From positions 1-64,000 of the forward strand of contig CAWBCR010000016.1 in the NCBI GenBank assembly GCA_963787375.1: 64,000 bases of DNA, in the 5' to 3' direction. Made by a program: the position numbers and the translations under genes. Below, piece after piece: positions 26,438-34,859 of the stretch (position 1 is the stretch's first letter; each line of letters opens with the position of its first letter). A model generated the notes under the pieces. That model was not told the origin of the DNA. It ran no database searches and was given only the letters and a program-made list of their open reading frames with translations. Source of the stretch: CAWBCR01 sp963787375 (GTDB taxonomy: Bacteria > Chloroflexota > Anaerolineae > Aggregatilineales > UBA3940).

Positions 26438-28158
26438 ACTACACACTCCAGCCAGCATTGGGCCGTGCCCTGTGGGGTCAGATCGGCAGCCAGCCCCGGA
26501 CGCCCGACCGCGTGCGCGAAGCGCACCGAGAACGGCGCAACCAGGCCGGCCCGCTCCAGCAATCCAGTCTGTGAAAACACGGTTTGTGGCGCGCCATCGG
26601 CGACGATCTGCCCGCCGGTCAGCACGATCACCCGCTGCGCGCTCTGTGCGACCAGCTCCATGTCGTGCGTGATCAGGATCACCGTCGCGCCGTCACGATG
26701 GCGGCCCTGCAGCCAGCCCATCACGCGGGTCTGCCCCTCAGCGTCAAGCCCGACCGTTGGTTCATCAAGCACGATAATCGGCGTGCTCATCGCCGCGATG
26801 GATGCCAGCGCCACCATCCGCCGCTGGCTGAAGCTCAGCACAGCCGGCGGAAGCTCGGCGGCAGCTTCGAGGTCGAACAGGCGCAGCGCCACATTGACGG
26901 CGCTATCCAGCGCGTCCCCCTTAAGACCCACGTTGCGCGGCCCGAAGGTAATCTCCTCGCGCACCGTCGCGTTGAAGATCTGAAGCTCCGGGTTCTGAAA
27001 AGCGAAACCCACCTGGCGCGCCATCAGCCCAATGGACTGGTGAGCCGTCGGCTGGCCGCATAGCCGCACCTCACCGGCGGTCGGGCGCAGCAGGCCTACC
27101 AGGTGCTTGCCCAGCGTGGTTTTGCCCGCACCGTTGTCGCCGGCCAGCGCCACGAACTGCCCGGCGGGGATCGCTACGTTGAGGTGGTACAGCACAGGCC
27201 GCGCGGCCTCGTAGGCGAAGCTCAGGTCGACCAGTTCAACGGCCGGTGCAGGATCGCCGGGCAGTGCGAGTGGCACTTCTGGCTGCGCGGCGGTGTGACA
27301 GCCATCGAGTGGATAGGCCCGTGTCTGCTCGACCGCTTGCTCGACGGTCAGGCACGTCAGCTGCAGGTCGCGCTGCCGGTTGACCGCCGCCGCGAACTGG
27401 CTGGCTGGTGGCAGCGATACGCCAGGTGCGGATTGCGCGTCGAGTGCGGGGTACAGCACGCGCGGGGCTGCCCGCCGGGTGATGCGTCCTCGGTCGAGCA
27501 GCAGCACATCGTCGGCCAGCGCGGCGATCACCTCGGCGTCGTTTTCCGTGAGCAGAATGGTGAGCGTGTCACGCGCACGCAGGTCGCGCAGCACGGCGAT
27601 CATGTCGGCGCGGCCGGTGGGGGCCAGCCCACCCGCCGGCTCGTCGAGGATCAGCACCTGCGGCCTGAGCGCCAGCGCGGCGGCCAACGCCAGGCGCTTC
27701 TGCTGCCCCCCGGACAGTGTCTGCGGCGGCTGCGTGCGCGGCACATCCAGCAGCCCAACTGCTTCAAGCGCCCAGTCGATGCGTCTGCGCATCTCGGCGG
27801 GGTCCACGCCAATATGCCCCAGCCCCCACGTCACTTCATCTTCAACCGTCTCGTTGAACAACTGCCCGGCTGCGTCCTGCATCACCAGCCCGATCACACC
27901 GGACAGGGCACCCGCTGGCTCGGTTTGCACGTCGCGCCCTGCCACGCTGATCCGCCCGGCAATCTGCCCGATCGTCAGGCGCGGGGCCAGCCCGGCCAGC
28001 GCCAGGCACAGCGTCGTCTTGCCGGCGTTGTTCGGCCCGGTGACGGCCACGCAGCCGCCGGGCGCAACGTCGAACGAGACGCCGTCGAGGGCGGTTTGCC
28101 ATTCGCCGCCGGTATTAACGGGCGGATAGCGATAGGTCAGGTCTTCAACGCGGATCAT
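26434..28158 (-). CDS. Fused double ATPase of an ECF transporter (EcfA-EcfA')
   Basis: 574 residues carrying two ABC ATPase domains. Domain 1 (about 1-260): Walker A GPNNAGKTT, signature LSGGQQKRLALA, Walker B VLILDEPAGGL. Domain 2 (about 310-570): Walker A GDNGAGKTT, degenerate signature LSFSQRRMVALA, Walker B IIVLDEPTVGLD, H-loop LITHDME. In domain 1 the H-loop His appears replaced (LLTENDAEV). Normally two separate proteins, EcfA and EcfA', dimerise; here both are in one chain. The asymmetric degeneracies mean that one composite site pairs a good signature with a good H-loop. Encoded between S and T components. Confidence 0.93.
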   Translation of the reverse strand: MIRVEDLTYRYPPVNTGGEWQTALDGVSFDVAPGGCVAVTGPNNAGKTTLCLALAGLAPRLTIGQIAGRISVAGRDVQTEPAGALSGVIGLVMQDAAGQLFNETVEDEVTWGLGHIGVDPAEMRRRIDWALEAVGLLDVPRTQPPQTLSGGQQKRLALAAALALRPQVLILDEPAGGLAPTGRADMIAVLRDLRARDTLTILLTENDAEVIAALADDVLLLDRGRITRRAAPRVLYPALDAQSAPGVSLPPASQFAAAVNRQRDLQLTCLTVEQAVEQTRAYPLDGCHTAAQPEVPLALPGDPAPAVELVDLSFAYEAARPVLYHLNVAIPAGQFVALAGDNGAGKTTLGKHLVGLLRPTAGEVRLCGQPTAHQSIGLMARQVGFAFQNPELQIFNATVREEITFGPRNVGLKGDALDSAVNVALRLFDLEAAAELPPAVLSFSQRRMVALASIAAMSTPIIVLDEPTVGLDAEGQTRVMGWLQGRHRDGATVILITHDMELVAQSAQRVIVLTGGQIVADGAPQTVFSQTGLLERAGLVAPFSVRFAHAVGRPGLAADLTPQGTAQCWLECVV

Positions 28159-28182
28159 CGATGGGCTACCTGCCTCTGGATG

Positions 28183-28707
28183 TCAGCTCTGCTGCTCGTT
28201 GGCCTGGCTGAGGCGCGGATAGACGCGGGCAACGGCCAGGTACACCAGCCCACCCAGCGAGCCGATCAGCACCTGCACGACATTGAACGGCGCTTCGCCC
28301 AGCGCGCCTGCCGGGCCACCCCACACCGGCACCAGATACTCACCCAGGAAGTAGCCACCAACCACGATCAGCCCACCGGCCAGCAGTGCCAGGATCAGGC
28401 CGCGTGTCGAATGCATCCGGCGGTAGATTGCCCCTGAGATAAAGCCCTGCGTGCCGTGCACGATCAGCGACAGCGGCGCGAAGAAGGCATACGCGCCGGT
28501 CGAGATGTCGGCCAGCGCCGTGCCGACCCCGCCCGCCACCAGCCCGGCCCATGGGCCGAACGCCAGCGAGGTGAAATAGATCGCCACGTCGCCCAGGTGT
28601 GTGTAGCCGACCGGCGTCGGTACGATGGGGCGTGTCAGCGCCAGCACCAGCGCGATCATCACGGCTGTGAGTGCCAGGATACGCGGATTGTTCAGGTCAA
28701 ACTTCAT
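28183..28707 (-). CDS. ECF transporter substrate-binding S component (COG4720-like)
   Basis: 174 residues, six helices. The N-terminal helix LTAVMIALVLALTRP, then the conserved segment VGYTHLGDVAIYF, GPWAGLVAGGVGTALADI and HGTQGFISGAIYRR match ECF S components of the COG4720/riboflavin-HMP-pyridoxine-like group. Substrate cannot be read from sequence. Context (MocR/PdxR-type regulator and a PNPOx-fold protein in the same operon) points to a B6 vitamer. The start at 28707 (MKFDLNNPR) follows GAGGAG by about nine bases; an earlier ATG at 28728 has no ribosome site. Confidence 0.85.
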   Translation of the reverse strand: MKFDLNNPRILALTAVMIALVLALTRPIVPTPVGYTHLGDVAIYFTSLAFGPWAGLVAGGVGTALADISTGAYAFFAPLSLIVHGTQGFISGAIYRRMHSTRGLILALLAGGLIVVGGYFLGEYLVPVWGGPAGALGEAPFNVVQVLIGSLGGLVYLAVARVYPRLSQANEQQS

Positions 28708-28737
28708 GGTTGCACTCTCCTCTGACATCTGTAATGC

Positions 28738-29298
28738 TTACGCGCCGGCGCTGCCATACAGGAACGCGCCGGGGAAATCGTCGGCGGCCTTCTTCTGCTT
28801 GCCGCTCCACTGCTCGATGTCGATGCGGTATACACTGGTGCGCTTCAGCTCGTTGAGCGTGATCGACTGGTAGTCTTGGCCCGGTTTGAGATGCGGGAAA
28901 TACTTGTCGAGCAGCAATTGTAGCGCGTCCTTGGCCTGTGGCCGGTCGGCGATGATGCTGCCTCGGCCAAACACGACCACGCTGGCGTACTCCACGCTGA
29001 ACTCGACGGCCTCAGAAGCGGGCAGCAGACGGCCCATCTCGCTGACAGTGAAGCACACCTGCGGGTTGGCTTCGACCGCCGCGCGGGTGCGCCCGGTGCG
29101 CGCGGTGTGCATATAGATGGCGCGTGCGACCTCGTCGTAGACAAACAGGTTGGTATTGACGAACGGCTGGCCGTCGAATGACGTAGCCAGCACGCCGACC
29201 GGCGCACGGTGCAGCATGGACTTGATCCAGGCTTCATCCTCGACAGCGCGGTCGGGTCGCCGCGTGGCGGTCGGTGAGAGAGTGGCGTAGTCCTTCAT
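28738..29298 (-). CDS. Pyridoxamine 5'-phosphate oxidase-like split-barrel flavoprotein
   Basis: 186 residues. The split-barrel FMN-binding fold of the PNPOx/NimA family is seen from IKSMLHRAPVGVLATSF, GQPFVNTNLFVY, IYMHTARTGRTRAAVEANPQVCFTVSE and the C-terminal YRIDIEQWSGKQK. It could oxidise a B6 vitamer or reduce another small molecule; true PdxH has a different C-terminal signature. ATG 29298 (MKDYATL) has AGGA about seven bases before; ATG 29304 is an alternative. Ten bases separate it from the upstream MocR gene, and it is followed at 31 bases by the S component. Confidence 0.82.
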   Translation of the reverse strand: MKDYATLSPTATRRPDRAVEDEAWIKSMLHRAPVGVLATSFDGQPFVNTNLFVYDEVARAIYMHTARTGRTRAAVEANPQVCFTVSEMGRLLPASEAVEFSVEYASVVVFGRGSIIADRPQAKDALQLLLDKYFPHLKPGQDYQSITLNELKRTSVYRIDIEQWSGKQKKAADDFPGAFLYGSAGA

Positions 29299-29307
29299 GC
29301 ACACATC

Positions 29308-30789
29308 CTATAGAAACGGTGTGGTGGGGGCCGTGTCGAGCGGCTGGTAATCGGCAGCCAGCGTCTGCCAGGCCGCGCCCAGCCGTTGCAACCCCTCAGC
29401 GATGATCTCCGGCGGATGCGCAACCATGTTCAGCCGCAGGTGATAGGCTCCCTGCCCATCGGTGAAAAACAGCGGGCCGGGTGCGAAGGCCGCGCCCATC
29501 TGCACCGCCTGCAAATACAGTTCGGTGGCAGTCGGGCCGTCGTGCGGCAGCTCCAGCCACAGGTACAGCCCCCCGGCAGGCTCGGCAAAGCGCGCAGCGG
29601 GCAGGTGCGCCGACACCGCTGCCAGCATCGCGTCGCGCCGGGCGCGGCAGGTGACCTGCACACGCCGCAGGTGCTCAGCGATACGGCCATCCTCAAGCGC
29701 GAGGTGGATCGCGCGCTGGTTGAGGCCCGGCGTGCAGATATCGGCAGCGCCCTTGACGCGTGCCAGCCGCTGGTATAGCCTGCCACCCACCAGCAGGTAG
29801 CCGATGCGCATGCCGGGCATCAGCACCTTGCTGAAGCTGCTGGCGTACAGCACCAGCCCATGCTCGTCGAGCGCCTTGAGCGGCGGCGGGGGCGCGCCCT
29901 CGTACGAGAGTTCCTCGTACACGCCGTCTTCCAGCACCGGCAGGCGGCTGCGAGCGGCCACGTCGAGCAGATAGCGGCGGCGGTGAAGGGGCATCACCGC
30001 GCCGGTGGGGTTATGGTAGGTCGGCGCGATGTACAGCAGGCGGGGCCGGTGTTCGATAATCAGTGACTCAAGCAGATCGGTCTGCATACCGTCTTCGTCA
30101 ACGGGCACCCCAACCGGTGTCACGCCGCGCGCGTGGGCGATGTCGAGCATCCCGGCGTAAGTCGGGTTGCTGGTCAGCAGCACGTCGCCTGGGTTCAGCA
30201 GCGCCTGCACCGCCAGGTCGAGCGCCTGCTGGCAGCCGCCGGTGACCAACACTTCGTCTGGCGTCACGTCGATGCCCTGCCCCGCCACCAGCCGCGCGAC
30301 GGCCTCGCGCAGCGGCGGGTAGCCTTCGGCGGCCTCGTAGCCAATCGCCGATGCGCCATCGCGGGCCAGCACGGCGTCCAGGGCGCTCCGGATCAGCTCA
30401 ACCGGCAGGAAGCTCTCGGCGGGCGTGCCCTGGCTGAAGTTGATCACACCGGGGCGTGCGGACAGCGCCAGCAGGTCGCGCAGGGCGGTGCCCTGGGGCC
30501 ACGCCGTGCCGATCAGCGCGCCGGGGGCCGCGTCGAGCAGGTCGCCGGGCCGCTCCGCGACAAACGTCCCGCGCCCTACATGCGCGCTGATGTAGCCCTC
30601 GGCCTTCAGTTCCTCGTAAGCGGCCACCACGCTGATGCGCGCCACGCCAAGCTGTTCGGCGAAGTCGCGTGTGGCGGGCAGGCGGTCGCCGGGCGGTAGC
30701 ATCCCGTCTTCGATCTGCTGGACGAGGTGCCGCTTCACCTGCTGGTAAATCGGCACCTGGCTGTCGGAATCAATCGTGATGGGCAGCAT
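29308..30789 (-). CDS. MocR/PdxR-family regulator: GntR helix-turn-helix fused to PLP aminotransferase fold
   Basis: 493 residues. N-terminal winged helix (IYQQVKRHLVQQIEDGMLPPGDRLPATRDF, in two parts; AYEELKAEGYISAHVGRGTFV) followed by a fold-type I aminotransferase domain with the PLP lysine in YASSFSKVLMPGMRIGYL, NPTYAGML and APTYHNPTGAVM motifs. Such regulators sense PLP or amines; PdxR members control vitamin B6 synthesis or salvage. First gene of the operon with PPOX, EcfS, EcfAA and EcfT. Three direct repeats (30841-30871) lie 52-82 bases upstream of the start and may be its operator. ATG 30789 is preferred over an upstream in-frame ATG because the domain begins right after it. Confidence 0.93.
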   Translation of the reverse strand: MLPITIDSDSQVPIYQQVKRHLVQQIEDGMLPPGDRLPATRDFAEQLGVARISVVAAYEELKAEGYISAHVGRGTFVAERPGDLLDAAPGALIGTAWPQGTALRDLLALSARPGVINFSQGTPAESFLPVELIRSALDAVLARDGASAIGYEAAEGYPPLREAVARLVAGQGIDVTPDEVLVTGGCQQALDLAVQALLNPGDVLLTSNPTYAGMLDIAHARGVTPVGVPVDEDGMQTDLLESLIIEHRPRLLYIAPTYHNPTGAVMPLHRRRYLLDVAARSRLPVLEDGVYEELSYEGAPPPPLKALDEHGLVLYASSFSKVLMPGMRIGYLLVGGRLYQRLARVKGAADICTPGLNQRAIHLALEDGRIAEHLRRVQVTCRARRDAMLAAVSAHLPAARFAEPAGGLYLWLELPHDGPTATELYLQAVQMGAAFAPGPLFFTDGQGAYHLRLNMVAHPPEIIAEGLQRLGAAWQTLAADYQPLDTAPTTPFL

Positions 30790-30840
30790 CGCGCCACCTT
30801 CGGAATCCACATCAAGCGTCACTCCAAGTGTAGCGCATCA

Positions 30841-30871
30841 ATAGGACCATGCATAGGACCAAATAGGGCCA
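30841..30871. promoter_or_regulatory. Three direct repeats ATAGGRCCA upstream of the MocR gene
   Basis: ATAGGACCA at 30841-30849 and 30853-30861 and ATAGGGCCA at 30863-30871, with start-to-start distances of 12 and 10 bases. They fill the gap between the MocR start and the SleB-like stop. MocR regulators (GabR, PdxR) bind direct repeats near their own promoter, so an operator is likely. Confidence 0.5.
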
Positions 30872-30886
30872 ATTCCAAAGAGGAGA

Positions 30887-31624
30887 CTACCAACTGTTGT
30901 GGAAGTGCATGAACTCACCCGTGCTGGAGGTAATAGTACACAGTACAGGGCCATCCGGCAGCGAGTTGAAGTACAGGTAGCCGTTGCACGTACCGCGCAT
31001 CCCGGCCTGGTACTGCTCGACGGTCCAGTTGAGGTCCGGGTCGGGGCTGGGGCTGCCCGTCTCGATACGCACGTTGAACTGTCCCGGCGCGCGCAGCGTG
31101 TCGACCACGTTGGTGGTGGAAAATGCGTTGTAGTAGGCGTAGCGCGCCCGCACCGTCGAGATGACCGACAGGCAGGCATTGACCTTCTGCTCGGCCATCC
31201 CGCCGACCTCGCCGTAGCACATCCACGACAGCGCGTTGCGCTCGGCCTGCGTCCATTCGATCTCCGGCGGCGTCGGCGCAGGAGCGGTCGAGGTCGGGCC
31301 GGGGGTCGGCGTGCGCGTCGGCGGGGCGACCACCTGTCGCTGCACGACGGCCTGCCCCAGCGCAGTCGGCGTGAGGTGGCTGGAAGGCAGCGGCGTGCCC
31401 GTAGCCTGGGCCGCCGAGGCGGCGGTTGGCGTCAGCGTGACGACGGCAGACAGCGCCTGCGCGCCGGGCGCGGACCGCATCTGGAGCACGAACAACCCCA
31501 CCAGCGCCACACCGACCAGCGCCAGCCCGCCCACGAGCAGCCAGCCAGGCCGGGGCCGTGTCAGGCGGGGTTTGTCGTGAGGGTGTGTTTCATCCCGTGT
31601 TGGGATCGCATCGTCGGCGGCCAT
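30887..31624 (-). CDS. Membrane-anchored protein with Thr/Pro stalk and SleB-like domain
   Basis: 245 residues. Cytoplasmic N-terminus of about 28 residues, one membrane helix (LLVGGLALVGVALVGLFVL), then a Thr/Pro/Ala-rich stalk (about 50-115, e.g. PTRTPTPGPTSTAPAPTPP), and a C-terminal domain starting WTQAERNALSWMCYGEVGG that resembles cell-wall hydrolase SleB (catalytic Glu in the GEV position, followed by a helix KVNACLSVISTVRARYA). Cys residues (CYGE, NACL, GTCN, VLCT) could form disulfides. Hydrolase activity is inference. Encoded between the MocR operon and the nuclease operon, same strand. Confidence 0.6.
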   Translation of the reverse strand: MAADDAIPTRDETHPHDKPRLTRPRPGWLLVGGLALVGVALVGLFVLQMRSAPGAQALSAVVTLTPTAASAAQATGTPLPSSHLTPTALGQAVVQRQVVAPPTRTPTPGPTSTAPAPTPPEIEWTQAERNALSWMCYGEVGGMAEQKVNACLSVISTVRARYAYYNAFSTTNVVDTLRAPGQFNVRIETGSPSPDPDLNWTVEQYQAGMRGTCNGYLYFNSLPDGPVLCTITSSTGEFMHFHNSW

Positions 31625-31680
31625 GCGCGGATCATAACCAGCGGGCGTGGGCCCGGCAACAACCGGTGAGGGCTAAACGC

Positions 31681-32586
31681 TTAGAAGGCAATCTCGTCCA
31701 CGTCTGTGATGTCGATCTCGAAGTCGAAATCGGCGTCGAGCGCCTCCAGCCCGCCCTCGTCCAGCGCACCAGCGCGCACACCCCGATCGCACAGCGAACG
31801 GTACACGCAGTAGCGGCAGTGGAAGTCGTCATCGGTCAGCGACCAGATATCCTCGCGGTGCGCGAGGATATCATCCACCAGCGCGGTCAGGAAAGCGCGA
31901 TTGTCGGCGTGCTGTTCGGCGTTGTAGTGGAACACCTCCGGCTGGCCGGACGCACCTGCGAACCAGTACACCAGGCTGACCTGCGCCGGGTCGAGCGGAC
32001 CGCCGAACAGGTGCGCCCCCGCCTCGACCAGCACATATGGGTACACCCGCGATTGCAGGCGGCGGGCCAGCACGTCACGCGTGGGGCGGCTGCGTGTCGT
32101 CTTCCAGTCGACGATCACCGCGCGCTGGCCGGGCTCAATCGCCAGCAGGTCGAACTTAGCCAGCAGCCGGTATGCACCAAAGGGGATGGTCAACTGCGCC
32201 TCCGGCAGGCGCACCGCCTGCGGCAGGTCGGGCGGCGGCGCGTGCAGGTAGGCGTCCCACCACTCGGCCAGCGGCTGCGCGACCGGTGCCAGCTTCTCGG
32301 CGGGGATGCCCAGCAGGTAGCGCTGCACTAGCCGGTGAAACTCGGTGCCCTGCTCCATGAGTTGCTCGTGCTCTTCGATGGGCTCGCTCTCAGCGGCGGG
32401 CCAGCGCTGGCCCAGCACGTAGCGCAGTTGGAAACGCCGCGCGCAGTCAGCGTAATCCTGCAGGCTGTTCTGGCTGAACTGGAAGATCGGCGGCAGCAGG
32501 CCCGGCTGCGAGCCGGGTGGCTCGGGCTGATCGGCGCGCTGCTGGAGGGCTTTCTGCCAGTGTACAAACGGTCCATGATCGGTCAC
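31681..32586 (-). CDS. PD-(D/E)XK nuclease with Fe-S cluster motif, subunit 4 of helicase-nuclease operon
   Basis: 301 residues. RecB/AddB/Cas4-type nuclease: GTEFHRLVQRYL (motif I His), FDLLAIE (motif II Asp), VIVDWKTTRSR (motif III D-x-K), QSRVYPYVLV (QxxxY motif IV). One Cys upstream (YADCARRF) and three near the C-terminus (HCRYCVYRSLCDRG) form the four-Cys set of an Fe-S cluster, as in AddB and Cas4. GTG 32586 overlaps the TGA of the UvrD-like gene (GTGA); an upstream extension in the same frame is antisense to nothing but lacks homology. The C-terminus is acidic (DADFDFEIDITDVDE). Likely acts with the helicases on DNA ends. Confidence 0.88.
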   Translation of the reverse strand: MTDHGPFVHWQKALQQRADQPEPPGSQPGLLPPIFQFSQNSLQDYADCARRFQLRYVLGQRWPAAESEPIEEHEQLMEQGTEFHRLVQRYLLGIPAEKLAPVAQPLAEWWDAYLHAPPPDLPQAVRLPEAQLTIPFGAYRLLAKFDLLAIEPGQRAVIVDWKTTRSRPTRDVLARRLQSRVYPYVLVEAGAHLFGGPLDPAQVSLVYWFAGASGQPEVFHYNAEQHADNRAFLTALVDDILAHREDIWSLTDDDFHCRYCVYRSLCDRGVRAGALDEGGLEALDADFDFEIDITDVDEIAF

Positions 32587-34859
32587 GGCTGCAATTCTCG
32601 CTTCCAGAAATCGTGCAGGGCGATCAGCGCGGCGGCGGGCTGGTTCTGAAACTGCGGCCCGCGATCCCAGAAACGGCCCATGTTCCACGTCATGACCAGG
32701 TCGCGCCGGGCGCGCGTGATGCCCACATAAAGCAGGCGCATGCGCTCCATCGCGTACTCCACGCGGGCCTCCTCTGACGCTTCACCTTCGACGTAATCCT
32801 CCACCTGGCCGGTCATCAACAGCGCGACCTGCCGGTGCGCTTCGGCCTGTAAATTCAGGTTATCGCGCACGAACCACTTCTCGGCGATGTACGAATCACC
32901 CGGCAGCGCCGCAGGGAAGCTGTAGGTGTTGACGGCCATCAGGTACACGCGGTCCCATTCGAGGCCTTTGGCGGCGTGCATCGTGGCGATGGTCACCACG
33001 CCCTTCTTCGGCTCGTAGCCTTCGGCGGCATCATCGAAGCCCAGGAAGCGCCGCTCGTTCTGGGCGATGACGCGCAATTCCTGCGCCAGCTCCGGCAGGC
33101 GATAATCTGGGTTGTTGGCGGCGATGCTGCCCAGCACCACAGCGATCTTGTGCCCCAGCGCGAGGTCCGGCTGTTCGCTGAACAGGTCCTGCGAAACGGT
33201 CAACGCAAGCTGGTCGATGGGCAGCGCGCTGGCTTGAAGCCACACCTGCACCTGCGCGCGGAAGCGGGCAAGCTGTGCACGCGCTTCCGGCGCGATCTTC
33301 TCGTCCAGTGTATCGAGCCAGTCGCCCTCCGGGCCGGGCCACAGGAAGTCCTCGGTCGTCTTGAGCTGGCGCAGCGCCTGCCCGACCTCGCTGCGCACCA
33401 GCAGCGCCGCTTCGTCATCGGGGTCCGGTGCAGCGAGCGGCCACCACACGTCGGTGAACACGCGTGCCAGCGCGCGGCTGTCGGTCGGGTCGGCCAGCAG
33501 GTCAAAGACGATCTGCAGGCGCGCGGCGGCGTCACGCGTGGCCGACGTGCTGCGTAGCAGCTCCTCGTAGTCAATGTCTCGCTCTTTGAGCGCTTCCGCC
33601 ACCTTGAAGCCCCGGCTGTTCTCCGGCACCAGCACCGCGACCGTCCAGTCCTCGTGATCGGGCAGCCAGCGCTCGATGGACGTCACCACGCGCTCAAGCT
33701 CGCGCTCCGGCGTGATGTTATCCGCCGGGTCCCAGTCGATGTAGATAAAACCATTTTCGGGGTTAGGCTGCGTGTCATCCGGCCCGGTTGGCTCGATGTC
33801 GATCTGGTAGAACGTGTCGCGCAGATGCCTGACCAGATCGTCGCTGCGTGTCCAGCGGATGAGCTGATTGGCCAGCGCGATTATGTCACGCGAGGAGCGG
33901 CCTGACACGGGCAGCTTCTGATCCTGCGTGCCAGGCTCGACCAGGAAGCGGCGCAGCAGGTTCGAGTTTGCAGTAGTGAACGTGGTGTAGATCGCCTGGT
34001 TGGAGTCGCCGACGCGCACCCAGTTTTCGCCGCCCGACAGCATGCGCAGCATGTCGTTTTGCAGCTTGCTCGAATCCTGCGCCTCGTCCTCCAGGATGTA
34101 TGGCCAGCGCGCCTGCAGCCGCTCAAGAAAGTCCGGGTCGGACTCAAGTGCCTGCATCGCCAGCCGTACTAGGTCGTCAAAGTCGACCGCGCCGCGATAC
34201 GACAGCGCGCGCTGGTAATCCTCGTACAGCGCGATGCCCGCCCGCGCCAGCGGCAGGTCGCGCGGGGAGGCCTCCAGCGCGGCGCGCATCTCATCCGGCT
34301 CCCAGCGGTTGTCTTTGCCCAGCTTGATCACCTCGTAAGCCAGCCCCTCGACCACATCCCCGCCCTGTCGCCGGATCAACTGGCGAAGCTGTTCCTCGTC
34401 TTCTGCCAGCGGCAGGTCGACGTAGCGGATCAGACTGTCGCCATTGGTACGCAGCCACGTCTCGGCCAGGTCGCGGATGATGCTGGCCGTGATCCGCTCG
34501 TCCAGGATCTCGAAGCTCTCCGAGAGCCCGGCCAGAGCGGGCCGCATGCGCACGATATCGTGCGCCAAGCCGTGCAGGGTACGCACCCGGTAGCCGATGT
34601 ACGGCAGCAGGCCGCGCTCCTGCTGCACAAGCTGCGCGATGCGGCTGCGGAACGCGTTGACCGCCGGGTTGGTGAAGGTCACGATCAGCGCTTCCTGCTC
34701 GTCGACCGCGCCCGTGGCGGCCAGCTTCTCGACCAGCGCCGCGGCCAGGTACGACAGCGTGTGCGTCTTGCCGCTGCCCGGCACCGCCGAGACGCCCATC
34801 CTGCCGCCGGTATAGCCGACGACCGCCTGCTGCGATGCCCGCAGCGTCTGATCAGCCAT
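32583..34859 (-). CDS. UvrD/AddA-like superfamily 1 helicase, subunit 3
   Basis: 758 residues. SF1A helicase motifs: Q-motif RASQQAVV, Walker A VPGSGKTHTL, Ia VTFTNPAVNAFRSRI, II LEDEAQDSS, III VGDSNQAIY, V TMHAAKGLEWDRVYLM, VI LYVGITRARRDL. It lacks an attached nuclease domain, which is instead encoded by the next gene. ATP-dependent 3'-5' unwinding is expected by family. ATG 34859 overlaps the upstream gene by eight bases and the stop overlaps the next gene by four, so all are co-translated. Confidence 0.93.
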   Translation of the reverse strand: MADQTLRASQQAVVGYTGGRMGVSAVPGSGKTHTLSYLAAALVEKLAATGAVDEQEALIVTFTNPAVNAFRSRIAQLVQQERGLLPYIGYRVRTLHGLAHDIVRMRPALAGLSESFEILDERITASIIRDLAETWLRTNGDSLIRYVDLPLAEDEEQLRQLIRRQGGDVVEGLAYEVIKLGKDNRWEPDEMRAALEASPRDLPLARAGIALYEDYQRALSYRGAVDFDDLVRLAMQALESDPDFLERLQARWPYILEDEAQDSSKLQNDMLRMLSGGENWVRVGDSNQAIYTTFTTANSNLLRRFLVEPGTQDQKLPVSGRSSRDIIALANQLIRWTRSDDLVRHLRDTFYQIDIEPTGPDDTQPNPENGFIYIDWDPADNITPERELERVVTSIERWLPDHEDWTVAVLVPENSRGFKVAEALKERDIDYEELLRSTSATRDAAARLQIVFDLLADPTDSRALARVFTDVWWPLAAPDPDDEAALLVRSEVGQALRQLKTTEDFLWPGPEGDWLDTLDEKIAPEARAQLARFRAQVQVWLQASALPIDQLALTVSQDLFSEQPDLALGHKIAVVLGSIAANNPDYRLPELAQELRVIAQNERRFLGFDDAAEGYEPKKGVVTIATMHAAKGLEWDRVYLMAVNTYSFPAALPGDSYIAEKWFVRDNLNLQAEAHRQVALLMTGQVEDYVEGEASEEARVEYAMERMRLLYVGITRARRDLVMTWNMGRFWDRGPQFQNQPAAALIALHDFWKRELQP

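Noticed and set aside
27103..28437. Long open frame (444 codons) antisense to the ECF ATPase gene
   Set aside because: Shadow frame in GC-rich DNA; product has no recognisable motif and is opposite a gene with two full sets of ABC motifs.
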